Source: Synechococcus sp. CO36386bin_37 (lineage in GTDB: Bacteria; Cyanobacteriota; Cyanobacteriia; PCC-6307; Cyanobiaceae). From it: 9,490 nt of DNA. Both the position numbers and the translations under genes were made by a program. This document shows, piece by piece, positions 1-6,775 of the stretch. The first letter of the stretch is position 1; every line of letters starts with the position of its first letter. The stretch covers positions 1 to 9,490 of the forward strand of contig WTGE01000472.1 of the NCBI GenBank assembly GCA_011525445.1, read 5' to 3'. The notes under the pieces are model-generated. The model was given only the letters and a program-made list of their open reading frames with translations, did not search any database and had not been told where the DNA came from.

Positions 1-54
<54 letters not shown>

Positions 55-65
55 CTGACGTACGA

Positions 66-94
66 ATCATACAACTCGGTGTTCGCAGAAACAA
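66..94 (-). promoter_or_regulatory. Sigma70-type promoter for tRNA-fMet
   Basis: On the minus strand a -35 candidate TTGTTT (94-89; 3 of 6 consensus bases, including the TTG) is followed by exactly 17 nt and a -10 TATGAT (71-66; 5 of 6). Transcription would start near position 58-60, only a few bases before the tRNA 5' end at 54. That fits a stable-RNA promoter with a very short leader and suggests the tRNA need not depend on read-through from the asparaginase gene. Prediction from sequence only. Confidence 0.55.
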
Positions 95-106
95 CGATTG
101 TGAGGG

Positions 107-1078
107 TCAGACGCGCAATTCGCCGATCACTTCAAGACGCACTCCTGGACCCATGATCAGGACCTGGTCTTCCAATTCGTCCAAGCTTCCTGGCGTCATC
201 CAGTCAAGTTGGCGCAGTAGATGAAGTGCCACGGCTTGTTTCGCACGTCGTGAACCGTCCTCCACTTTGATTGCAACTCCGAGTCCATCTCCTGTTCTGC
301 TGAGGCACTGAATGCCTTCAGCACCGCCTTTGCTGATCACCTGCTGATGGGAGCGGGTCATCAATTCAGTATCGAAACGGCCCTCTCCGGAAACGAGCTT
401 GGGGTGGGCAAGGATGGCTCTACTGATTTGCTCCAGTTCGGCTTGGGTAGAGGCTCCAAGGTGTGCATAGAGCAAGGCCATTTGGGAGAGCTGCAAGAGG
501 AGAGTTGGTGCGCCGCAGTCATCCCGTTCTGCAACCAACTCATCCGGAGGGAGTCCGAGTAATTCACCCACTCGTCGATTGATTTCCTGTTGAAGAGGAT
601 GGTCACCTTGAAGGTAACTCTCCAAAGGCCAACCCATTTTTCTGGATGTGGCCAGGAAGGCTGCGTGTTTGCCCGAGCAATTGTGTTCCAACGGACTACG
701 ACCCCATGAAGGAATAGGGCATTGCAGCGCATCCGTTTCAAGCTGTGCATTCCAGAGCAGCCGGAACGCTTCCCTCGCGTGTTCGGGTGTTCCTGCATGA
801 GACGCGCAACTAATCGCTAATCCCCGTTCGCCGAAGTCATAAGTTCCGCAGGTGCCGCTGCTGACAGCGGGCAGGGCCTGAAAGGGTTTGAGTGCTGATC
901 TGATGAAGGCTTCTTGATTCGCTCGTCCTGCTTTCATCAGGACTCTTCCTTTTGAATCACAGACAACGGCATGGACCCGATGGTTTGATTCCACCGATGA
1001 ACCTCTTTTCAACACGACCTCGAAGGCAGGACAGCTGGTTGATGTGGACGCGCTGCCGTAGCCAGAAGGAAGCGTCAT
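107..1078 (-). CDS. Asparaginase, Rhizobium etli-type (Asparaginase_II family, PF06089)
   Basis: Predicted L-asparaginase of 323 residues that would hydrolyse asparagine to aspartate and ammonium in the cytoplasm; no signal peptide is visible. The family is that of R. etli ReAV, unrelated to E. coli AnsA/AnsB. All family catalytic features are present: an S-x-x-K motif at S61-K64 (RSALKP), S93 in SHAG pairing with K250 (SKGG), and the zinc ligands C134 and K137 (NCSGKH) and C188 (DDCGAP). Spacing agrees with the ReAV residues I recall (Ser48/Lys51, Ser80/Lys263, Cys135, Lys138, Cys189). The chosen ATG at 1078 lies 17 nt after the CGLD27 stop. The frame stays open to 1222, but that extra 48-residue stretch is Ser/Arg-rich and lies over the end of the upstream gene, so it was rejected. 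Last protein gene of the minus-strand cluster. Family confident; substrate inferred. Confidence 0.9.
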   Translation of the reverse strand: MTLPSGYGSASTSTSCPAFEVVLKRGSSVESNHRVHAVVCDSKGRVLMKAGRANQEAFIRSALKPFQALPAVSSGTCGTYDFGERGLAISCASHAGTPEHAREAFRLLWNAQLETDALQCPIPSWGRSPLEHNCSGKHAAFLATSRKMGWPLESYLQGDHPLQQEINRRVGELLGLPPDELVAERDDCGAPTLLLQLSQMALLYAHLGASTQAELEQISRAILAHPKLVSGEGRFDTELMTRSHQQVISKGGAEGIQCLSRTGDGLGVAIKVEDGSRRAKQAVALHLLRQLDWMTPGSLDELEDQVLIMGPGVRLEVIGELRV

Positions 1079-1095
1079 TGAAGACAGTAAGCGAT

Positions 1096-1590
1096 TTAGA
1101 GAGCCTGACAGAGACTGGCTCCACCAAGAATCAGTCCTGTCGTTGTTGCCATCGCTCTGCCGAGTCGACCGAGGATGGGACGGACTTCGTGTTGTGCGAG
1201 GAGAAGATCCCTCTCCCTCCATGACAGAGGTTTCTCCCAGACTTGGCCGTCATACCAACCTGACTCTTCGTATTCCACACGTTCCGAGAGAAGCCGCTTG
1301 TGGATATAACTCCATCCGAGCCATTGACGCACGAGCAGCAACATCGGCAACACAAGTCCTGACACAGCGCCTGCGAGCACCAAGCGAAGAGGATCTTGAC
1401 GCAAATTCAAGCTGCCGCTTGCAATCAGCACTGTGATTGGAACAATCAATAGCCAACTCAGGATCAAAGCTTTATCCAGATCGATTTGGCGATAACGCGG
1501 CCAGGCAAAAAACCAAGATTGACTGAGTTGTGTGAACTCTTCTTGGGGACGTTGCTCGGGTGGAACAGGGCAAGAGGTTGTCGCAGACAT
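1096..1590 (-). CDS. CGLD27/Ycf36-like membrane protein (DUF1230)
   Basis: A 164-residue protein of the CGLD27 family (Conserved in the Green Lineage and Diatoms 27; plastid-encoded Ycf36 in some algae), found in cyanobacteria and plastids. Its molecular role is not settled; in plants it has been associated with iron-limitation responses, as I recall. The diagnostic part is the stretch around residues 101-120 (VEYEESGWYDGQVWEKP). Hydrophobic segments at about 41-59, 70-88 and 147-161 suggest an integral membrane protein, probably thylakoid or plasma membrane. An earlier in-frame start at 1659 would overlap rsfS by 58 nt; the ATG at 1590, 11 nt after the rsfS stop, gives the natural operon spacing. 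It sits between rsfS and asparaginase on the same strand, probably co-transcribed. Family assignment is strong; function remains unknown. Confidence 0.85.
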   Translation of the reverse strand: MSATTSCPVPPEQRPQEEFTQLSQSWFFAWPRYRQIDLDKALILSWLLIVPITVLIASGSLNLRQDPLRLVLAGAVSGLVLPMLLLVRQWLGWSYIHKRLLSERVEYEESGWYDGQVWEKPLSWRERDLLLAQHEVRPILGRLGRAMATTTGLILGGASLCQAL

Positions 1591-1601
1591 AGGCACGAAT
1601 G

Positions 1602-1970
1602 TCAGCGGCTTAGGGAATTCTCGGAGGCTAGGTGGGAACGGCGTTCTCCGTGGCTCCAAAACGATTCCAAGTCGTAGTAACCGCGTTCCTGTGATTGAAG
1701 GACATGCACGATCAGTTCCCCGTAGTCCAATAAAGCCCAGCGCCCTTCATTCAGCCCTTCTTTGCGTAGGGGGAGTCGTTGGGCTTCCTCTTCAAGACGA
1801 TCTTCCACAGATCGGGCAATCGCTTTCACTTGAACATCGCTTTGGCCTCCAGCGATCACCAACCAATCCGCCAGGCTTGAAACTTCATCCACGCGGATGA
1901 GTTGGATATCGACTCCTTTTCTGTCATCGCAGGCATCTGCAGCAAGTTCAGCTAATTGTTCACTATCCAT
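1602..1970 (-). CDS. rsfS: Ribosomal silencing factor RsfS (Iojap family)
   Basis: A 122-residue RsfS/Iojap protein. The family binds ribosomal protein uL14 on the 50S subunit and blocks joining with 30S, lowering translation when nutrients or energy are short. Family hallmarks are visible: AADACDDRKG near residues 10-19, the core DWLVIAGGQSDVQVKAIA around 35-52, and RWALLDYGELIVHV followed by RGYYDLESFW near 76-106. A short tail follows. Candidate starts are ATGs at 1976 and 1970; I prefer 1970 because a GAGA Shine-Dalgarno-like element lies 6 nt upstream, whereas it would abut the 1976 start. The start overlaps the DUF3318 stop by 8 nt, so translational coupling is likely. Longer upstream extension to 2072 lies inside DUF3318 and was rejected. 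Confidence 0.93.
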   Translation of the reverse strand: MDSEQLAELAADACDDRKGVDIQLIRVDEVSSLADWLVIAGGQSDVQVKAIARSVEDRLEEEAQRLPLRKEGLNEGRWALLDYGELIVHVLQSQERGYYDLESFWSHGERRSHLASENSLSR

Positions 1971-2598
1971 AGACATTCTCACTGGTAACGGATTGACGGG
2001 ATCCCTGCTGCTGTGCCATTTCGGCTCTTGCTTTGCTGGCACTTTTGCGGAGTGCTTCAAGCCGATCTTCATAAAAACTACGCTTTTTCTTTTTGCGAGT
2101 TTGTTCCACGAGTTCTTTCAGAGCACCTCCTAGGCTTTTATACGCATTTGGAACGCTGTAGCCGAACCGACACGCCAAATCGATGGCCCGCTCATCTGCT
2201 GCAATGGCATCGCGAAGGCGTTTCTCCGCATTGTTTTTGAGGTACAGCCGGTAGCCGGCGAAGCCGGATAAACCCAAGGCCATGAACAAGAGCAAACCGT
2301 CTTGAACCCATAGCTCACCAATGGCTCCACCGAGACCGATGGCAAGGGCTGCCATCTCCCATCCATCTCGCGGGATGGTGTCGTTCTGAATGCGACCAAC
2401 TTCGTGCCAGAAGAGCAGATTTCTGTGGTCGAGAGCCAGGCTGTCCCAAAGATCAAGATCCACCTGAATTTCAACTTCGTCTCTGCCGATTTCTTCAAGA
2501 GTGATTAAGGCAGGTTCCACAGCAGCAGCAGCCTCCACAAATACCCAGCTCTGCATCTCTGGTGGCAGCAACCCTTTCAGTCGCTGAAGCTCACTCAT
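1963..2598 (-). CDS. DUF3318 domain-containing membrane protein
   Basis: A 211-residue protein that I recognise as the cyanobacterial DUF3318 family; function unknown. Visible architecture: a soluble N-terminal part beginning with a LLPPEMQSWVFVE motif, a conserved block LFWHEVGRIQNDTIPRDGWE at about 62-81, and two adjacent hydrophobic segments (about 82-97 and 101-119) joined by a short loop. A C-terminal cytoplasm-like part follows, with a basic stretch RKKKKR (168-173) and a helical Arg/Lys/Glu-rich tail that could form a coiled coil. The ATG at 2598 is first in the frame after the divergent spacer. It is the first gene of the minus-strand cluster, and its TAG stop lies within the first codons of rsfS. 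Family confidence is good; any enzymatic idea from the HExxR motif is speculative. Confidence 0.85.
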   Translation of the reverse strand: MSELQRLKGLLPPEMQSWVFVEAAAAVEPALITLEEIGRDEVEIQVDLDLWDSLALDHRNLLFWHEVGRIQNDTIPRDGWEMAALAIGLGGAIGELWVQDGLLLFMALGLSGFAGYRLYLKNNAEKRLRDAIAADERAIDLACRFGYSVPNAYKSLGGALKELVEQTRKKKKRSFYEDRLEALRKSASKARAEMAQQQGSRQSVTSENVYG

Positions 2599-2631
2599 GG
2601 TGGATCTAGAACACCTTTAAACCAAAGTTAG

Positions 2632-2645
2632 CGGTCTGAAGACCG
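2632..2645. promoter_or_regulatory. Perfect 6+6 dyad, candidate operator
   Basis: CGGTCT-GA-AGACCG is a perfect inverted repeat with 6-bp arms and a 2-nt centre. It starts 34 nt upstream of the DUF3318 start and ends 75 nt before the carB start. The symmetry and position suit a dimeric regulator binding site in a divergent promoter, but I do not recognise it as the site of a known factor. It would also be transcribed in a DUF3318 leader, where a 2-nt loop makes a stable RNA hairpin unlikely. Confidence 0.35.
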
Positions 2646-2656
2646 AAAAGGTTGAC

Positions 2657-2680
2657 GGAGGAATCTTTTTCATTGCCTCC
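2657..2680 (+). repeat. Inverted repeat with one bulge upstream of carB
   Basis: GGAGGAAT (2657-2664) faces ATTGCCTCC (2672-2680) across the pyrimidine loop CTTTTTC. The arms pair over 8 bp with a single bulged G. It could be a leader hairpin if carB transcription starts upstream of it, or a protein-binding dyad if the start lies downstream. On the minus strand the same bases form the complementary structure ahead of the DUF3318 cluster. No function is assigned. Confidence 0.3.
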
Positions 2681-2719
2681 TCGTGGGAATATTGGCAGGT
2701 TTGGCTGCATTAAGAGCCC

Positions 2720-5700
2720 ATGCCTAGGCGGAACGATCTTCATCGCATCCTCCTGTTGGGTTCCGGTCCAATTGTGATCGGACAAGCTTGCGAGTTTGAC
2801 TATTCAGGTACCCAGGCTTGCAAAGCCTTGAGGGCAGAGGGTTTTGAGGTGATTCTGATCAACTCAAATCCAGCGTCAATCATGACCGACCCGGAAATGG
2901 CGGATCGGACTTATGTCGAGCCTCTGACCCCTGAGGTCGTCACGAGGGTGATTGAGAAAGAGCGTCCGGATGCGCTACTGCCAACCATGGGGGGACAGAC
3001 GGCCCTTAATCTGGCCGTCACTCTGGCTGAAGACGGAACACTCGACCGCTTTGGAGTTTCCCTAATCGGCGCTGATCTAAAGGCGATTCAAAAGGCGGAA
3101 GATCGTCAATTGTTCAAAGAGGCCATGGAGCGCATTGGCGTTCATGTGTGTCCGTCGGGAATTGCGTCCAACCTCGAAGAAGCTGAGGCGGTTGGTGCCT
3201 CGATCGGCAGTTATCCACGCATTATTCGCCCCGCTTTCACGCTGGGTGGCAGTGGAGGGGGCATTGCCTACAACCCGGAAGAATTCACTGCTATCTGCAA
3301 AACGGGGCTGGATGCCAGCCCCGTGTCTCAAATTTTGATTGAGAAATCGTTGCTCGGCTGGAAAGAATTTGAGCTGGAGGTGATGCGTGACCTCGCTGAC
3401 AACGTTGTGATTGTTTGCAGTATTGAGAATTTGGATCCCATGGGAGTCCACACCGGCGACTCCATTACCGTGGCTCCGGCACAAACCCTCACAGATCGGG
3501 AATATCAACGTCTGCGCGATCAATCAATCGCAATCATTCGTGAGATTGGAGTGGCCACTGGCGGCAGCAATATTCAATTCGCAATTAATCCTTCCGACGG
3601 TGAAGTGGTGGTGATTGAAATGAATCCAAGGGTGAGTCGCTCGTCGGCTTTGGCGAGTAAGGCCACAGGATTCCCTATCGCCAAGATCGCAGCACGCCTA
3701 GCCGTGGGATACACACTCGACGAAATTCTCAACGACATCACTGGAAAAACACCTGCTTGTTTTGAACCTACGATTGATTATGTAGTCACAAAAGTGCCTC
3801 GTTTTGCTTTTGAAAAGTTCCGCGGGTCACCAGCTGTTCTCACCACGGCGATGAAGTCCGTTGGTGAAGCAATGGCCATTGGTCGCAGCTTTGAAGAGTC
3901 ATTCCAAAAAGCGTTGCGGTCGCTGGAGACGGGCCTCTCTGGCTGGGGTGGAGATCGTCCAGAACCCTTCTCGTCGATCACCGATCTTGAGCGTTCACTG
4001 CGGACGCCCTCCCCAAATCGAATTCTGACTGTCAGGAGCGCAATGGTTGCAGGAATGACAGATTCTCATATTCACGAACTCAGTTCTATAGACCCTTGGT
4101 TTCTTGCAAAAATGAGAGGTCTGATTGACGCTGAAAATACACTTTTAAAAGGACAATCTCTTGGCAATCTTGACGAAGCTGCTCTTTTTAAATTAAAAAG
4201 TTTAGGGTATTCTGATCGTCAGATTGCTTGGTTTGTTGATAGTACAGAATTGAAAGTACGTGATCAACGTGAACGGCTTGGTGTCAAGCCTGTCTTTAAA
4301 ACTGTAGATACTTGTGCTGCTGAATTTGCGTCATCTACCCCTTATCATTATTCAACGTATGAAAGGCCGTTCTTTCGTCTTCAACCTGATGGAAGCATGC
4401 GTGCATTGGCTCCTTCAACTGAGGTTGTTAAGGAAGAAAGGTCGAAATTGATGATTTTGGGAGGTGGGCCAAACAGAATTGGTCAAGGTATTGAATTTGA
4501 TTACTGTTGTTGTCATGCTTCTTTCTCAGCACAGGATTGTGGCTATGCGACGGTGATGTTGAACAGCAATCCAGAAACTGTTTCAACTGATTATGACAGT
4601 AGTGATCGCCTTTATTTTGAACCTCTAACTCTTGAAGATGTTTTGAATGTGATTGAAGCGGAGCAACCTAGTGGAGTGATCGTTCAATTTGGGGGACAAA
4701 CCCCTCTCAAGCTTGCGCTGCCTCTGCTGAATTGGTTGGCAACACCAAAGGGATTGTCGACAGGAACTTCGATTTGGGGAACTTCACCAAAATCAATCGA
4801 TCTTGCCGAAGATCGAGAACAATTTGAATCAATTTTGCGTGAACTTGAGATTCGTCAGCCTCGTAATGGTTTAGCTCGTAGCGAACACGAAGCCAGGATT
4901 GTGGCGGGTGAAGTTGGCTATCCAGTGGTTGTTCGTCCCTCCTATGTCTTGGGTGGTCGTGCCATGGAAGTTGTATACGACGAATCGGAGTTAAACCGCT
5001 ATATGAAGGAAGCCGTCCAAGTGGAGCCTGACCACCCGGTCTTGATTGACCAGTATTTGGAAAATGCTGTTGAGGTGGATGTTGACGCCCTTTGCGATCG
5101 AGAGGGCACCGTGGTCATTGGTGGGTTGATGGAACACATCGAACCGGCGGGCATTCACTCCGGAGATTCAGCCTGTTGTTTGCCATCAATTTCATTGAGT
5201 GAAGACGCTTTGTCTCTGATCCGGCATTGGAGTGAGGCTCTGGCAACCACGCTCAAGGTTCAAGGCCTGATCAATTTGCAGTTTGCCGTGCAACGTGCGG
5301 CTGACGGAGAGGAAAAGGTTTTCATCATTGAGGCCAATCCCCGTGCATCCCGAACTGTTCCGTTTGTGGCGAAAGCCACAGGAGTTCCCCTGGCACGGGT
5401 GGCAACGCGTTTGATGGCTGGTGAAACTCTTGGCGATATTGGCCTGATTTCGGAGCCGCTCCCACCCTTGCAGTGTGTAAAAGAGGCTGTGCTTCCGTTT
5501 CGTCGTTTCCCTGGTGCTGATTCACTTCTGGGTCCAGAGATGCGCTCCACTGGAGAGGTGATGGGTTCCTCCACTGATTTTGGAATGGCCTACGCCAAGG
5601 CAGAACTGGCAGCTGGTGATGCACTTCCGACTTCAGGAAGGATTTTTCTCTCTACGCATGATCGCGACAAGCCGGCGTTGGTTCCAGTGGCTCGCCAATT

Positions 5701-6043
5701 GGTGAACCTGGGATTCAAGTTGATAGCAACCTCAGGTACGGCAAAGGCGTTGCTCGACGAAGGATTAGACGTTCAACCCGTTCTCAAAGTGCATGAGGGA
5801 CGACCCAATATTGAAGACATTATTCGCTCTGGCGACGTGCAGTTGGTGATCAACACCCCCATCGGTCGACAAGCAGCCCATGACGATCGTTATCTGCGTA
5901 GGGCTGCTCTCGATTATTCCGTTCCCACACTCACAACGCTTGCGGGAGCTCGTGCTGCTGTGGAGGCGATTCAGGCCTTGCAAACTCGTACAACCGTCAT
6001 ACACGCGTTGCAGGATGTTCATCAACCCCTAACGGACCAGTAG
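2720..6043 (+). CDS. carB: Carbamoyl-phosphate synthase large subunit
   Basis: A complete 1107-residue CarB (E. coli 1073). With CarA it makes carbamoyl phosphate from bicarbonate, glutamine-derived ammonia and two ATP, for pyrimidine and arginine synthesis. Domains in order: carboxyphosphate synthetase (about 1-410; ATP-grasp motifs [17 protein letters not shown] at 165 and [10 protein letters not shown] at 298), oligomerisation domain (about 410-565), carbamoyl-phosphate synthetase half (about 575-950; [13 protein letters not shown] at 734, [10 protein letters not shown] at 869), and a C-terminal MGS-like allosteric domain (about 975-1090). In the last, T1004, T1007, K1023 and N1045 match the E. 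coli UMP/IMP-pocket residues T974, T977, K993 and N1015 at a constant offset of 30, while the T1017 position is P1047. The ATG at 2720 has a short-spaced AAGAG. carA is not in the window. Codons for residues about 434-713 are unusually AT-rich. Confidence 0.98.
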   Translation: MPRRNDLHRILLLGSGPIVIGQACEFDYSGTQACKALRAEGFEVILINSNPASIMTDPEMADRTYVEPLTPEVVTRVIEKERPDALLPTMGGQTALNLAVTLAEDGTLDRFGVSLIGADLKAIQKAEDRQLFKEAMERIGVHVCPSGIASNLEEAEAVGASIGSYPRIIRPAFTLGGSGGGIAYNPEEFTAICKTGLDASPVSQILIEKSLLGWKEFELEVMRDLADNVVIVCSIENLDPMGVHTGDSITVAPAQTLTDREYQRLRDQSIAIIREIGVATGGSNIQFAINPSDGEVVVIEMNPRVSRSSALASKATGFPIAKIAARLAVGYTLDEILNDITGKTPACFEPTIDYVVTKVPRFAFEKFRGSPAVLTTAMKSVGEAMAIGRSFEESFQKALRSLETGLSGWGGDRPEPFSSITDLERSLRTPSPNRILTVRSAMVAGMTDSHIHELSSIDPWFLAKMRGLIDAENTLLKGQSLGNLDEAALFKLKSLGYSDRQIAWFVDSTELKVRDQRERLGVKPVFKTVDTCAAEFASSTPYHYSTYERPFFRLQPDGSMRALAPSTEVVKEERSKLMILGGGPNRIGQGIEFDYCCCHASFSAQDCGYATVMLNSNPETVSTDYDSSDRLYFEPLTLEDVLNVIEAEQPSGVIVQFGGQTPLKLALPLLNWLATPKGLSTGTSIWGTSPKSIDLAEDREQFESILRELEIRQPRNGLARSEHEARIVAGEVGYPVVVRPSYVLGGRAMEVVYDESELNRYMKEAVQVEPDHPVLIDQYLENAVEVDVDALCDREGTVVIGGLMEHIEPAGIHSGDSACCLPSISLSEDALSLIRHWSEALATTLKVQGLINLQFAVQRAADGEEKVFIIEANPRASRTVPFVAKATGVPLARVATRLMAGETLGDIGLISEPLPPLQCVKEAVLPFRRFPGADSLLGPEMRSTGEVMGSSTDFGMAYAKAELAAGDALPTSGRIFLSTHDRDKPALVPVARQLVNLGFKLIATSGTAKALLDEGLDVQPVLKVHEGRPNIEDIIRSGDVQLVINTPIGRQAAHDDRYLRRAALDYSVPTLTTLAGARAAVEAIQALQTRTTVIHALQDVHQPLTDQ

Positions 6044-6069
6044 GGTCGTGAGAGATTAATTGTGCTCTC

Positions 6070-6741
6070 TTGACGACTACCTCAGAACCTGCAATCGCTC
6101 CAGGGAGTGATTGCCGAGATGCTTTTCGTGCTGCTTATCAGAACCGGTACACCTGGGATCCAGGATTTCCTGGATACGCTGGTCGCTGCATTTGGTCGCA
6201 ACGTGATCAATCCATGGAAGGATCATTTCGAGTTGGTTCTGATTTAAAAGCAAAGGTTGAGGGAGTTACTGATAATGAGGTTGAAAAAGCAATCGCTTCA
6301 CAATTGTGGGAAGTGTGTATTCATAGGGTACGTCGTACTTTTGAACAGACCCACTCTGAAAATACATTTACGGCTGGCGATTTAACTGAAGCAGGTCTGG
6401 AAGTCATTATTGGCGGTAAAGGTAAAGGTGATAAATACAGGATCAAAAACAATATTGTCACGATGGTCCACCGTCACATTCATGGGACGGTAGTTACCAT
6501 CCATACCGAAAGTACAACTGACACCGGAGACGGATATCTCAGTCGCGCTTACACCAGTCAATATTCTGACCCTGCGAGCGGCGAGTTGCGCGGAGGAATG
6601 AATCACTTCGTCGACACTTTTACTCCACTTTCTGAGGGTGGCTTCTGGGTCCTGAGCGAGCGCAACATCCGCACCGATGCTTTCGCTGATTCCCCTGGAA
6701 GCGAGCAGACTTTTCGCTTTGAGGACCTGACAACCGTCTGA
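6070..6741 (+). CDS. DUF3386 family protein, TTG start
   Basis: A 223-residue protein I recognise as the cyanobacterial DUF3386 family; its function is unknown. It has no signal peptide or membrane segment and is probably soluble. Visible blocks: DAFRAAYQNRYTWDPGFPGYAGRC at about 17-40 in two overlapping parts (AAYQNRYTWD, PGFPGYAGRC), a Gly/Lys-rich patch GGKGKGDKYR (115-124), repeated beta-like strands with MVHRHIHGTVVTIH (132-145), and FTPLSEGGFWVLSERNIRTD near 184-203. The start is TTG at 6070: a stop lies in frame at 6049 and the next ATG (6214) would remove the conserved N-terminal block. No good Shine-Dalgarno is within normal distance; GAGAG at 6050-6054 is too far. It begins 26 nt after carB, so read-through from carB is likely. 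The interior 6241-6480 is AT-rich (40% GC by hand count). Confidence 0.85.
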   Translation: MTTTSEPAIAPGSDCRDAFRAAYQNRYTWDPGFPGYAGRCIWSQRDQSMEGSFRVGSDLKAKVEGVTDNEVEKAIASQLWEVCIHRVRRTFEQTHSENTFTAGDLTEAGLEVIIGGKGKGDKYRIKNNIVTMVHRHIHGTVVTIHTESTTDTGDGYLSRAYTSQYSDPASGELRGGMNHFVDTFTPLSEGGFWVLSERNIRTDAFADSPGSEQTFRFEDLTTV

Positions 6742-6750
6742 AATGTGGCA

Positions 6751-6775
6751 CCATCAGCAGAACTTCAGCTGATGG
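6751..6775 (+). promoter_or_regulatory. Perfect 8-bp hairpin abutting the AGCS start codon
   Basis: CCATCAGC (6751-6758) pairs perfectly with GCTGATGG (6768-6775) around the 9-nt loop AGAACTTCA. The 3' arm ends at the base before the symporter ATG (6776), so the structure would cover the whole ribosome-binding region in the mRNA. No U-run follows, which argues against an intrinsic terminator. The most natural reading is a translational control hairpin or a site opened by coupling to ribosomes arriving from DUF3386; this is inference. Confidence 0.5.

Larger units (their letters stand above)
2599..2719. promoter_or_regulatory. Divergent intergenic region (DUF3318-rsfS cluster / carB)
   Basis: These 121 bp separate two divergent start codons and must hold both promoters unless one lies inside a gene. 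I see no full-consensus promoter. The best carB candidate is a weak extended -10 (TG at 2684-2685, GAATAT at 2687-2692) with no good -35. Toward the minus strand there is only an AT-rich TTTAAA-like element near 2616-2621. carB has a modest Shine-Dalgarno-like TAAGAG (2711-2716) with short spacing to its ATG. Two inverted repeats inside the region are listed separately. Confidence 0.6.

Noticed and set aside
361..798. 145-codon open frame on the minus strand inside the asparaginase gene
   Set aside because: It is in another frame of the same strand with no recognisable motif and an implausible residue mix, while the asparaginase frame carries all catalytic residues.
1079..1222. N-terminal extension of the asparaginase frame to 1222
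   Set aside because: The 48 extra residues are Ser/Arg-rich, fall over the end of the CGLD27 gene, and precede the family's normal N-terminus; an ATG at 1078 gives ordinary spacing.
3077..3523. 148-codon antisense frame within carB
   Set aside because: Antisense to strongly conserved carB codons, with no family motif or initiation signal seen; typical shadow frame.
6751..6775. Intrinsic terminator between DUF3386 and the symporter
   Set aside because: The stem is perfect but no U-run follows, and it abuts the next start codon.
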